Shown: positions 34,050 through 43,267 of the stretch, piece after piece
Position numbering within the stretch: the stretch's first letter is position 1
How the letters are laid out: every line of letters begins with the position of its first letter
NCBI GenBank assembly: GCA_002307235.1
Contig: DBTV01000031.1
Coordinates: 71,936 to 135,935 of the forward strand
DNA from: Acidobacteriaceae bacterium UBA1307
Lineage (GTDB): Bacteria > Acidobacteriota > Terriglobia > Terriglobales > Acidobacteriaceae
Reading direction: 5' to 3'
Length of the DNA: 64,000 nucleotides
Program-made: the position numbers and the translations under genes
Notes under the pieces: generated by a model
What the model was told of the DNA's origin: nothing
The model's input: only the letters and a program-made list of their open reading frames with translations
Databases searched by the model: none

Positions 34050-35048
34050 ATGGGGAATCGAGACCGACAGATGCGGCTTCTGGCCGTCTGCGCGCTGGCG
34101 CTGCTCTGGCCATGCTTGCATAGTCAGGCACAGAGTCAGGCTGCGCCGCCAACGCCCGATCCGGTTCTCAAGCCGAACCCGCTCGAGGCCCTGCGCAACT
34201 TTGAACCCGCCGAAGACGAAGAATACCGGCTCGGCAAGGGCGACGAGATCGTCATCGATTTTCCCGGTCGCGCCGAGATGCAGGCCAAGCTCACCATCGG
34301 CCCTGATGGCCGCATCACGCTGCCGCTGGCGGGCGACCTGATGGTCTCCGGGCTCACGCGCACCGAGGCCGCGCACGCCGTCTCCAGTGCGCTCGAAAAA
34401 TATTACGCGCACCTCGAGGCCCAGATCACCGTCAGCAAATACACGGCCAATCGCGTCATCGTACTTGGCGACGTCGAACATCCGGGCATCGTCACCTTTG
34501 ACGGCGCACCGACCCTGCTTGAGGCGCTCACGCGCAGCGGCCTCGTCACCGACCCCAAAAAGTCCCCACGCATTCCCGAGCGCTGCGCCGTCTATCGCGG
34601 CCGCGAGCAGGTTGTCTGGGTCGATCTGAAGGCTCTCGTCGATTCCGGCAATCCTCTCGCCGATCTGCGTCTTCGCCGCGACGACGTTGTTTATGTGCCC
34701 AACGGAGGCGAGCGCTTTGTCTCGGTGCTTGGCGAGGTGCAGCATCCTGGCGCCATCCAGCTCACCAGCAGTTCGACGCTGCCCAGCGTTCTGGCCGAGG
34801 CGGGCGGCTTTACCGAGAAGGCCGGCAACACGCCGCGCATCCAGATCGTCGATCCCAAGAACGGCACCTCGCGCCTGATCTCGTCGCGCGATCTCGTCAA
34901 TCCGTCCAAGGCGCTTGAGGTCACGCTGCATCCCGGCGAAATCATCTTTGTGCCGCAGAGCGGATTCTCGCGCGCCACCTATTATCTGCAGCGGCTCAGC
35001 CCGCTGTTTCAACTCTCGACTCTGAGTTATCTGGTCGGAAACTTATAG
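34050..35048 (+). CDS. Polysaccharide export protein, Wza-like with SLBB domains
   Basis: The 332-residue secreted protein has a signal peptide (MRLLAVCALALLWP, from residue 8). The polysaccharide export domain spans about 55-150 (YRLGKGDEIVIDFPGRAEM, GPDGRITLPLAGDLMVSGLT). Two SLBB domains follow (VIVLGDVEHPGIVTF and VSVLGEVQHPGAIQL). No lipobox cysteine is apparent at the signal-peptide end, unlike classical Wza. The ATG at 34050 is about 11 bases from GGAG; 34041 and 34071 are alternatives. It forms the outer-membrane or periplasmic channel and is paired with the Wzz/Wzc-like gene 7 bases downstream. Confidence 0.9.
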   Translation: MGNRDRQMRLLAVCALALLWPCLHSQAQSQAAPPTPDPVLKPNPLEALRNFEPAEDEEYRLGKGDEIVIDFPGRAEMQAKLTIGPDGRITLPLAGDLMVSGLTRTEAAHAVSSALEKYYAHLEAQITVSKYTANRVIVLGDVEHPGIVTFDGAPTLLEALTRSGLVTDPKKSPRIPERCAVYRGREQVVWVDLKALVDSGNPLADLRLRRDDVVYVPNGGERFVSVLGEVQHPGAIQLTSSSTLPSVLAEAGGFTEKAGNTPRIQIVDPKNGTSRLISSRDLVNPSKALEVTLHPGEIIFVPQSGFSRATYYLQRLSPLFQLSTLSYLVGNL

Positions 35049-35055
35049 GATCGCC

Positions 35056-37665
35056 ATGAAGCAAATGAACCACACCTCCGCACCGTTGAACTCTCTTGGA
35101 CCCAAGCCTGCGAGCGCGCGCACAGACCACGCCACGCCCTCTATCGGCACAGGCCAGGCCGAGCCGCCATTTCTGCGGTTGGACTTCAAGCGCAGCCTGC
35201 AAATGCACTGGCGTCTCACGGCACTGATCGTCACGCTCGGCCTGCTCGCTTCCGCCGGTTTTGTCGCGCTGCGCTGGCCCGTCTACATTGCGCAAAGCGT
35301 CGTCTACATTCAGCCTTCGGCCCCGCAGGTACTCAGCAAGGATGCCGCCACCAACTGGCCGAACGACGCCAACGCCTACGACACTTTCATCCAGCAAAAG
35401 GTGCAAAGCGCGTCGAACTCATCGGTGCTGACCAGCGCATTGCACAAACTTCCCATCGGTTCCTGGCAACAGGCCAATGAGTCCGAGCAGGCCGCGACCC
35501 TGCGCCTCGGCCACGCCATCGCCGCCAAGCGCATGGGCACCAGCTATCAGATATCGATCACCGCCAAGGCTCACGATGCCGATCAGGCCGCGCAGATCGC
35601 CAACGCCGTTGCCGCCGCCATGGTCGACAATGCCGCGCGCGAGGCCAGTACGGGCAATGCCGAGCGCATCGCCGCACTCCAGACCGAACGCGCGCGCGTG
35701 CAAAAAACACTCGACGCCGACCGCGCCGAGCAGGATGCAATCAACGCCAAGCTGGGCATTGCCGCCGTCGGCACCGCCACGCCCAACCACTTCGACGCCG
35801 ACATCACGCAACTGCACGAGTCGCTCATCAAGGCCCGCGCCGATCGCGAAGAGTCCGCGGCCCGGCTAAGCGCCATGAGCGGTGGCGCGGCCTCAGGACT
35901 GAATGCCGAGGCCGACGAGCAACTCAATGCCGATCTCGGCATGGTCGGTCTGAAGACCTCGCTCAATCAGCGCCGCGCTGTTTTAATCGCGCAGATGGCC
36001 AACCTCACGCCCAATCATCCGCAGTACAAGCAGGATGCCGACGAACTGGCGCATATCGACAACACGCTCGACAGCACGCTGAAGGAGATGCGCGCCAAAG
36101 CCACGGCCCGCATTCAGCAGAAGCTGCGCACTGACCTGACCCGCTCGACCGAGCTTGAAGAGCGACTCAACGCGCAGTTGGCCCGCATGACCGGAGCCGC
36201 CGCCGGAGCAACGCCCGAAATGCAGCGCGCCTACGATCTGGCCACCGAGATCGCGCGCCTGCAGGGCCGCTACGGCGCCATCGACGAACAGTTCAACAAT
36301 CTCAAGCTCGAGACCTCGGCCGCCGGCGCAGCATCCATTGCCTCGCCCGCCGTGCCTCCGCAAAAGCCCGACGCCATGGCCGTGCTGCACGTCGCCGTTC
36401 CCGTGGCCATCTTCGGCATTCTGATGGGCCTGTTCGCGGCGCTCATCGCGCACAATCTCGACCCACGCGTTTATACCTCGGCCGATGTCGAACGCATTCT
36501 CGGCTGTACGCCCATGGCGCAGCTGCCCGACTTCAATCAGGTCTCGCCCGGCGTCGAAGAAGAGCATCTTCTGCGCCTCGCCGCCTCGCTCGAACACGCA
36601 TGGCAACAGGGCGCGGTCAAGCATTGCATTCTGACGGCATGCGCTCCCGGCGCGGGCACGACAACCATCGCCGCGCGCCTCAAGGATCTGCTCGAAGGGC
36701 TCGGGCGGCAAGCACTTTTCGTCAGCGCCTCCGCGGCACAGTCAACGGCTTCTCCCTCCGAGCAAAACAGGTCCGCAGAATCGAGTGGGCTCCTCGCCAC
36801 CCGGCAGATGAATCGCTCGATGACCATGCTGCAAAAGCTCACCGAAGATGCCGCGCCCGACAGCACAAAGGAGGACACCGGCAAACTCGTCCTCACCGAC
36901 ACCGCGCCGCTCGCCATCTCGGCGGAGACAGAGTATCTCGCCCGCAACGCCGACGCCACCATTCTCGTCGTCCAGTCCGGCGTCACCACCGCCGAACAAC
37001 TGCGCAAAGCCTCCGAGACACTGCAAAGACTGCAGGCTTCGGCCGTCGGCATTGTTCTCAATCGCATCCATCTGCAACATGCCGACCCGCACTTCCGCCA
37101 GTCCGTGCAGATGCTCGAGAAAAAACTCAAGCAACAACGCGCGACCGACGCGCAAGAAAACGGATTTGCCTGGCCACAGACGCCGCCCGTCGCACTCAAC
37201 CTTGCCACAATGGCCACGAGCGAGCCAGTGCTTGCAGGCGAGCCCGATGCGCAGTTGCAGGCTCCCGCACAGCAGCCCCCAGCGCCCATCACGGAACCAG
37301 CCACAGACCCGGTCACGGACTCGCGCCTGAGCGGCCTGCGCAGACTCGCCTTCGAACAACGTCTGGCAGAGTTGCGCCGTCGTGAAAGCGAACCCGCTCC
37401 CGAGGAAGAAGACACAACCGTCCGTCACGAGCCTGCCCCACGCCCACAGAGCCCCGTAGAAAACGACATCAAGCCCGCGCCTGCACCGATAAAAAAGACG
37501 ACCGTTGACCTCGTAGAACCCGAGTTTCTTCCGCCGCCCGCGAGCACTGAAGCCGTGAAGCCGGCCAAAGTCTGGAGTTGGCAGACCAACAGTTATCGCC
37601 CCAACAGTGATGACCTGCGGATTCTGCCATCGCGCCCTGGGCAATACGGAAGACGAAAATCATAA
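35056..37665 (+). CDS. Wzz/Wzc-like chain-length and co-polymerase protein with degenerate kinase domain
   Basis: The 869-residue protein has the Wzz topology: membrane helix at about 51-73, a long periplasmic coiled region (about 200-410), and a second helix at about 439-464. The cytoplasmic part has a BY-kinase/ParA-like domain near 520-690. Its Walker A equivalent reads TACAPGAGTTTIAARL, with Thr where the catalytic Lys should be. The Walker A' strand (ALFVSASAAQS) lacks the aspartate. Walker B is LVLTDTAPL. The C-terminal 170 residues are Pro/Glu/Ala-rich with no tyrosine cluster. It probably controls chain length without kinase activity. It is adjacent to the Wza-like exporter gene. Confidence 0.85.
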   Translation: MKQMNHTSAPLNSLGPKPASARTDHATPSIGTGQAEPPFLRLDFKRSLQMHWRLTALIVTLGLLASAGFVALRWPVYIAQSVVYIQPSAPQVLSKDAATNWPNDANAYDTFIQQKVQSASNSSVLTSALHKLPIGSWQQANESEQAATLRLGHAIAAKRMGTSYQISITAKAHDADQAAQIANAVAAAMVDNAAREASTGNAERIAALQTERARVQKTLDADRAEQDAINAKLGIAAVGTATPNHFDADITQLHESLIKARADREESAARLSAMSGGAASGLNAEADEQLNADLGMVGLKTSLNQRRAVLIAQMANLTPNHPQYKQDADELAHIDNTLDSTLKEMRAKATARIQQKLRTDLTRSTELEERLNAQLARMTGAAAGATPEMQRAYDLATEIARLQGRYGAIDEQFNNLKLETSAAGAASIASPAVPPQKPDAMAVLHVAVPVAIFGILMGLFAALIAHNLDPRVYTSADVERILGCTPMAQLPDFNQVSPGVEEEHLLRLAASLEHAWQQGAVKHCILTACAPGAGTTTIAARLKDLLEGLGRQALFVSASAAQSTASPSEQNRSAESSGLLATRQMNRSMTMLQKLTEDAAPDSTKEDTGKLVLTDTAPLAISAETEYLARNADATILVVQSGVTTAEQLRKASETLQRLQASAVGIVLNRIHLQHADPHFRQSVQMLEKKLKQQRATDAQENGFAWPQTPPVALNLATMATSEPVLAGEPDAQLQAPAQQPPAPITEPATDPVTDSRLSGLRRLAFEQRLAELRRRESEPAPEEEDTTVRHEPAPRPQSPVENDIKPAPAPIKKTTVDLVEPEFLPPPASTEAVKPAKVWSWQTNSYRPNSDDLRILPSRPGQYGRRKS

Positions 37666-37667
37666 CC

Positions 37668-39434
37668 ATGGCCGAGCTCATTGTTCGAACATCGTCCGCG
37701 CCCTCGGTCGGCGATCGCCGCATGGAAGAGCTCGCGTTGTACTCCGGCATCGCCGTCCGGCATGCGACCACAGAGCCTTTGCGCGAACTTCTGGCCGATG
37801 GCGCCTCGGGCAGCCTTTCTCTCGCCATCGATGCGGCAACGCTGGCCACCCACGCTGACACGCGCGCGCTTGTCGAGCTCTCCGCACTTGCCGCTCTGCA
37901 TCTGTTCGTCTACCACTGCACGGACGATCCGCAACAGCAAAGAGCACTGCGCAAGCTCACCGGCGACCGCCTCGACGCAATCCTTGCCGCGCAATCCTCG
38001 TGCGGACCCTTTCACTTCGAACCAGCGGCCCGTCCACTCTGCGGCCCACTCGCCGGGCTGAGCTTTACGCAAACAAGCGCCACGCCACTGGCCAGTTTCG
38101 CTCTCGCCACGGGCTCCGATGCGCGCGAACTTCTTACTGCGCAAGGCCGCCCGATCCTCGTGCAACTGCCCTTCGGCAAAGGCACGCTGACGCTTTCGAC
38201 GGTGCCTCTGCCCCGTCTCGATGCGCCGCTCAGCAGCGAAAACCCGCTCCGGGCGCATGCTCTCGCCGTTCTTCCCCCACTGCTGTTTTTGCGTCAGAGC
38301 TTTGGCAATCGCTGCTGGCACCCCTCCGCACCCACCGCGCAGATCGTGCTCGACGATCCACCCTTAGTGCGCCGCTATGGCTGCGTCGACTTCGACGCGC
38401 TGCAGACCTCGATGGAACGCGCGCGTTACCGCACCACTCTCGCCTTCATTCCGTGGAACAGTTGGCGCACGCGCAGGCTCTCCGCGCAGCGTCGGCTCGC
38501 GCCCCCCTCGCGCCTCTCCCTCTGCATCCACGGCTGCGATCACACGCGCCGCGAGTTTGCCACGCACAGCGAGGAGCATCTACGCCACAAAGCGCTCAAG
38601 GCACTCCAGCGCATGCAGCGCCAGCAAAAAAAAACCGGCGCGGAGTTCGCATCGGTCATGGTCTTCCCCCAGGGATTTTTTTCGCACGAAGCACTCGCAG
38701 CCCTTCGTTCCGCGCAATATCTAGCAGCCGTCAACACCGCTTGTTTTTCTATCGACCAGGCCGCGCAACCGCTCACGCTCGCGCAGGCGCTGCAACCGGC
38801 CATCACGCAAACCAGCGGTTTTCCACTCTTCCAGCGTTTTCATGTGCACGATCTCTTCGACTTTGCCTTTGCCCTTTTTCTCGGCAAGCCCGCACTCGTC
38901 GTCGTTCATCATGGCGATTTCCGCAGTGGCGATCAGCCGCTCGAAGACTTCGTCGATGCGCTCCACCGGCAATCGCCCACGCTCGACTGGCAGCCGCTTC
39001 CTGAGCAGCTCGCACGCTGCTGCCTGCGCAAAACGCTCGACAACGAAAGCGAAGAGATTCGCTTCTTCACGCAGAGCTTTCACTTTGCGCGCCTGTCGTC
39101 TTCTACGCGACGCATCCTGCTCGCAAAGCCAGAGCCTGCACCTGCGCGGATTGCTCGCGTGCTGCTCGATGGCTTCCCTGTTGCATTTTCTTTTTGTGAT
39201 GGATTTCTTCACATCGAGATCGCCGTTGAAGACGATCAGCCACACCGGCTCGAAATCATCGATCACGAGCAGGCGCTTGCGCCCATGCCGCCAACGCCGC
39301 TTCGCCAACAGGCAAAAATTCTGCTACGCCGCGCAGCTTCCGAACTCCGTGACCGCGTGCTCTACCGGCACCCTCGACTGCTTGCCGCCGCGCAAACGCT
39401 GGTGCGCTGTGCGCGGCTCACGGCAAATCGCTGA
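37668..39434 (+). CDS. Large protein with polysaccharide-deacetylase-like (NodB-type) barrel
   Basis: The 588-residue protein lies 2 bases after the Wzz/Wzc-like gene. The N-terminal 220 residues look like an unknown alpha/beta domain (SGSLSLAIDAATLATH, GRPILVQLPFGKGTLTL). A central segment resembles a divergent NodB deacetylase: IVLDDPPLVRRYGCVD near residue 226 gives the DD pair, LAFIPWNSWR follows, and LCIHGCDHTRREF near 287 gives the H-x-x-x-H pair. A late VVVHHGDFRSGD may supply another ligand. No signal peptide is seen, so a cytoplasmic or peripheral location is likely. It could modify polymer acetylation. Family assignment is tentative. Confidence 0.65.
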   Translation: MAELIVRTSSAPSVGDRRMEELALYSGIAVRHATTEPLRELLADGASGSLSLAIDAATLATHADTRALVELSALAALHLFVYHCTDDPQQQRALRKLTGDRLDAILAAQSSCGPFHFEPAARPLCGPLAGLSFTQTSATPLASFALATGSDARELLTAQGRPILVQLPFGKGTLTLSTVPLPRLDAPLSSENPLRAHALAVLPPLLFLRQSFGNRCWHPSAPTAQIVLDDPPLVRRYGCVDFDALQTSMERARYRTTLAFIPWNSWRTRRLSAQRRLAPPSRLSLCIHGCDHTRREFATHSEEHLRHKALKALQRMQRQQKKTGAEFASVMVFPQGFFSHEALAALRSAQYLAAVNTACFSIDQAAQPLTLAQALQPAITQTSGFPLFQRFHVHDLFDFAFALFLGKPALVVVHHGDFRSGDQPLEDFVDALHRQSPTLDWQPLPEQLARCCLRKTLDNESEEIRFFTQSFHFARLSSSTRRILLAKPEPAPARIARVLLDGFPVAFSFCDGFLHIEIAVEDDQPHRLEIIDHEQALAPMPPTPLRQQAKILLRRAASELRDRVLYRHPRLLAAAQTLVRCARLTANR

Positions 39435-39437
39435 TGA

Positions 39438-41534
39438 TTATTTGGCCACGGGCAAGGGCTTCAGCGCATCGAGCACAAGGCTCGGCGTCAGCACCTCGGG
39501 CAAGAGTCGCGGGTTCGTTTCTCCCGGAACGTACAACGCATAGGTGGGCACGCCACTGCGGCCAAGCGCGGTGAGCGCCTGCGTAATCGACTCATCATGC
39601 CGCGTCCAATCCGCCTTGAGCAGCAACACGTGGTGCGCCGCAAAGGCCTGTTCCACAGCGGCGGAACGCAATGCCGTGCGCTCGTTTACCTGGCAGCTCA
39701 GGCACCAGCTTGCAGAAAAATCGATGAAGACCGGCTGCCCTGCGGCCTGCGCCCGGGCCACGGCCTCGGCCGACCACGGCTGCCATACGGCGCTCGATGT
39801 ACCTGCGCCTGCCGCCGCTTCCGACGCAATCGCCAGCTTCGCCGGAGCAACGGCGTCCAGCCCGATCACGATCAGCAGAAACAGCGCGGCCACCAGCGTC
39901 GCCGGGCGCTGCGCGGGCCACCGGCCCAAAAACCATCCCGCAATGGCCAGCAGCACAAAACCCGCCAGCAGCGCGGCCAAAAGATTTGCGCCATAGCTGC
40001 CCGCAAGCACCCAGCTTAACCAGATCACCGTCGCGAAGATCGGCACTGAAACCGCCTGTTTCAGCACCTCCATCCATGCGCCCGGCCTCGGCAACAGCCG
40101 CGTCCATGCAGGCTGAAAGGTCAGTGCCACATAGGGCGCAGCCAACCCCAGCGCAATCGCTGTAAAAATTGCAAAGGTCACAATCGCCGGAGCCGACAGC
40201 GCATAACCAATCGCCACGCCCATGAACGGCGCCGTGCACGGCGTCGCAACAATCACCGCCAGCACGCCCGTAAAGAAGCTGCCCGCAAGCCCCTGCTTCC
40301 GCGCCAGCGATCCGCCCGCGCTCGTCATCGAGAGGCCAATCTCAAACTGCCCTGCCAGCGAAAGCCCCAGAAAAAACAACAGGCCCGCCATCAGCGAAAG
40401 AAACACCGGCGACTGAAACTGAAATCCCCAACCAAGCCCGGCGCCGGCCGCGCGCAGCCCCAGCAGCGCCGCCACCAGAACCCAGAATGAAACCACGATG
40501 CCCGCCGTGTACACCAGCCCGTGCACGCGCAGTTTTTTTCTGTCCTCGTTGCCGGAATTCACCAGCGACAGCCCCTTCAAAAACAGCACCGGAAAAACGC
40601 ACGGCATCAGATTCAGAATCAGGCCACCGACAAAGGCCAGCGCAATCGCATTCAGCGCTGCGCCCCACGCCGCAGACGATGCCGCAGCCACCGGCGCGGC
40701 AATCGTGCCCGGCGCGGCGGCAATCTCGTACGCGCGTCCACCGGCCAGTTCAATCACGCCCTTCAGTTGCCCCGGCGCGGCCGTTGCAAACGGACTCTTC
40801 TTCAGATCGAGCGTGAATCCATTCGCCGTCGCCGTCAGCTTTTGGGGCGCGGCATTTTCAATCACATCTTCTTCCAGAGGAAAGAAGACCGCTTCACTCT
40901 CGCGCCGCCCTGTCGTCACCGCCAGCCGAAAGCCATCGCTTGTTTGCTGAAAGGCGGCCTGCGCCGCAGCGGGCAAGGGCTGTGGCATCGCGGACGCAAA
41001 GCGCGTAAACAACGCCGCGGCCTCGCTGTCCGTCGTGGACGCAGCGCTCACCGGCAGTTCAAGAGTGAGCGTCGCATTGCCCGGAATGCAGCGATCACTG
41101 CACACCAGCCAGCTCGCCTTCGCGCTCAGGTGCGCCGTCGCACCCGGCTTCAGCGTGCCATCGCTCGTCAGCCGCGCGGGGAACAGCGCCTCATGCTCGT
41201 AGCCATAATCCATCAAGGGCCCAAGCGGCAGACGCTTCGGCGCGGCAAAGGCCAGATCGCCCGCCGTCACGCCCTTCGGCAGCGTCCAATTCAGCTTCGG
41301 CGGCTCGCCCGCGTCGCCCGCATTCTTCCAGTAGATGTGCCAGCCCGGCTCGATCTTGAAGTAGAGTCCAGCCTCGGTTGCTCCCGCTGTGGCCAGACTC
41401 GACTGCTTCGCCACCAGTTGCACCTGCACATGTGGCGCCGCAACCGGCGCTCCCAACGGCGCACCGGGCGCCACAGACGGCAATCCAGCCGCGACCAACA
41501 ACAAAACGACGAAAAGACGTAGGCTACGCATCAT
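39438..41534 (-). CDS. dsbD: Thiol:disulfide interchange protein DsbD
   Basis: The 698-residue protein carries reducing power from cytoplasmic thioredoxin across the inner membrane. It starts at the ATG at 41534 (or 41531), where a signal peptide begins; an ATG at 41567 would add 11 unlikely residues. The N-terminal periplasmic domain has the redox pair in SWLVCSDRCIPG. The central eight-helix domain has the two membrane cysteines in LMPCVFPVLFLKG and ATPCTAPFMG. The C-terminal thioredoxin domain has SASWCLSCQVNE. All three modules are present and complete. It is convergent with the exopolysaccharide operon, 3 bases from its last stop. Confidence 0.94.
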   Translation of the reverse strand: MMRSLRLFVVLLLVAAGLPSVAPGAPLGAPVAAPHVQVQLVAKQSSLATAGATEAGLYFKIEPGWHIYWKNAGDAGEPPKLNWTLPKGVTAGDLAFAAPKRLPLGPLMDYGYEHEALFPARLTSDGTLKPGATAHLSAKASWLVCSDRCIPGNATLTLELPVSAASTTDSEAAALFTRFASAMPQPLPAAAQAAFQQTSDGFRLAVTTGRRESEAVFFPLEEDVIENAAPQKLTATANGFTLDLKKSPFATAAPGQLKGVIELAGGRAYEIAAAPGTIAAPVAAASSAAWGAALNAIALAFVGGLILNLMPCVFPVLFLKGLSLVNSGNEDRKKLRVHGLVYTAGIVVSFWVLVAALLGLRAAGAGLGWGFQFQSPVFLSLMAGLLFFLGLSLAGQFEIGLSMTSAGGSLARKQGLAGSFFTGVLAVIVATPCTAPFMGVAIGYALSAPAIVTFAIFTAIALGLAAPYVALTFQPAWTRLLPRPGAWMEVLKQAVSVPIFATVIWLSWVLAGSYGANLLAALLAGFVLLAIAGWFLGRWPAQRPATLVAALFLLIVIGLDAVAPAKLAIASEAAAGAGTSSAVWQPWSAEAVARAQAAGQPVFIDFSASWCLSCQVNERTALRSAAVEQAFAAHHVLLLKADWTRHDESITQALTALGRSGVPTYALYVPGETNPRLLPEVLTPSLVLDALKPLPVAK

Positions 41535-41563
41535 AGAAAAAGGCTGCCCCAGACAGCTTCTCT

Positions 41564-42046
41564 TCATTGTAGCGGAGTGCCGGAGTGCAGTTGCTTATGC
41601 CGCTGCCGCAGGTCCGGCCGCGCCGCATGCTCGCGATAGATGCAATCATCCTGCACACAGCGCACCCCCGCGCCGCGCGCGCGCCCCACGGCGTCGTCAT
41701 CGTAGATGCCGCTCTGCAACCAAAGGTAGGGAATCTCCAGCCGGATCACATCGTCGACAATGTCCTCGATGTGCGTGTCCACGGCAAAGACATCGACCAG
41801 ATCAATGCCGTGGCCGGTCTGCGCCATCGCGGCCTCTTGTGCATCCTCAATTGTCGGCGAGGCATGGCAGCCGATCACCGACCGCAGCTCCGCATTCACG
41901 GGAAAAACGCGATAGCCGTGATAAACCAGATAGCGGCCGATGTGATAGCTCGGCTTCCAGTGTTTTTCGACAATGCCCACCAGGGCGATGTTCTTCGCCT
42001 TGTGCAGCATCTCGTCGATGACGGCAACATTGTTGCTCGCATTCAT
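41564..42046 (-). CDS. CoA-binding domain protein (YccU-like)
   Basis: The 160-residue single-domain Rossmann protein starts at the ATG at 42046 with GAAGG 7 bases upstream. ALVGIVEKHWKPSYHIGRYLV is the phosphate-binding turn, continued by YRVFPVNAEL, VDVFAVDTHIEDIVDDVI and IPYLWLQSGIYDDD. The family binds CoA or a related nucleotide and resembles the CoA-binding domain of succinyl-CoA synthetase, but the cellular function is not known. It ends 29 bases before the dsbD start and may be co-transcribed with it. Confidence 0.88.
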   Translation of the reverse strand: MNASNNVAVIDEMLHKAKNIALVGIVEKHWKPSYHIGRYLVYHGYRVFPVNAELRSVIGCHASPTIEDAQEAAMAQTGHGIDLVDVFAVDTHIEDIVDDVIRLEIPYLWLQSGIYDDDAVGRARGAGVRCVQDDCIYREHAARPDLRQRHKQLHSGTPLQ

Positions 42047-42116
42047 CGCTCCGCCTTCCCGAGCCATGCCGCCCACACTCGGCGGGCGGTGGCTCGTTCA
42101 CGACGCGAGCGACGCG

Positions 42117-43257
42117 CTATTGTTCGAGATCGTCCGCTACTGCCTCTGCACTGACCGCGGTACCGCGCCGCTTCGCCAGCAAATACCCACGCAGAAAAGG
42201 CTCCAGATAGCCATCGAGAACCTTGTCGACATCACCAACCTCGACCTTGGTCCGATGGTCCTTCGCCATCCGGTATGGCTGCAGAACGTAGGAACGAATC
42301 TGCGAGCCAAAGTTGATCTCCAGCTTCGAGTCTTCGAGCTTCTTGGTCTCAGCGCGTTTCTTGTCGAGCTCGTACTCGTAAATGCGCGAGCGCAGAATCG
42401 ACATCGCCTTCTCGCGATTCTTGTGCTGCGAACGCTCGTTCTGGCAACAGACCACGATGCCCGTCGGCAGGTGCGTCATGCGCACGGCCGAATCGGTCGT
42501 GTTCACATGTTGGCCGCCCTTGCCTCCCGAGCGATACGTGTCAATGCGCAGATCGTCCGCCTTGATGTCGACATGTATCGACTCATCAATCTCCGGCGAA
42601 ACATAGACCGAAGCAAACGAGGTGTGCCGACGCTTGGCCGAGTCAAACGGCGAAATGCGCACCAGCCGGTGCACGCCGCTTTCGCCACCCAACAGGCCAA
42701 AGGCAAAGTCACCCTGAATAGTGAAGGTCGCCGACTTGATGCCCGCCTCTTCGCCGTCCTGCAGGTCGTTGACCTCGGTCTTGAAGCCCTGCCGCTCGGC
42801 CCAGCGCAAATACATGCGCATCAGCATCTCGGCCCAGTCCTGACTCTCGGTGCCGCCCGCGCCCGGATGCACGGTCACAATGGCGTTGAAGCCATCGGCC
42901 TGCCCGGAGAGCATGGTCCGCGCCTCAAGATCCTCGGCCAGCGACTGAAGCTGCGCCAAAGCCTCAGTCAGATCGGCCTCAACATCCTCACCCTCGCGCC
43001 CCAATTCGAAATAGGCTTCGATGTCGCCGGTGCGGCGGTTCAGCGCGTCATCGTCGGCCACCAGTTGCTCCAGCCGTTTGCGCTCGCGCATCAAGGGCTT
43101 CGAGGCCTCTGGATCGCTCCACAGTGCCGGATCAGCCAGCTTGGTTTCTACTGCCGTCAGTTCCCGGCGAATCCTCGCCGGGTCAAAGATACTCCCGCAG
43201 GTCGCGAACCTGGTCGCGGACGGGAGCATAAGCGAATTCGAGATCGGAGATTGCCAT
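42117..43257 (-). CDS. prfB: Peptide chain release factor 2, made by programmed +1 frameshift
   Basis: RF2 recognises UGA and UAA and triggers peptide release. The gene is in two frames. From the ATG at 43257, 24 codons (MAISDLEFAYAPV...REYL) end at a TGA (43185-43183). Skipping one base continues in the +1 frame from 43184 to the stop at 42117-42119 for 355 more residues, 379 in all. The codon-recognition tripeptide SPF lies in VRISPFDSAKRRHTSF, and the catalytic GGQ in SGGKGGQHVNTTDSA around residue 245. The slippery CTTTGAC and upstream GGGAG are those of the known autoregulatory site. It lies 10 bases downstream of lnt, probably in one transcript. Confidence 0.97.
43182..43196 (-). promoter_or_regulatory. 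Programmed +1 frameshift site of prfB
   Basis: On the minus strand GGGAG, three bases (TAT), then CTT TGA C. The Shine-Dalgarno-like GGGAG, the slippery CUU and the in-frame UGA followed by C reproduce the recoding signal used by most bacterial prfB genes, in which low RF2 favours frameshifting. Confidence 0.95.
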
Positions 43258-43267
43258 TCGTTTGCTC

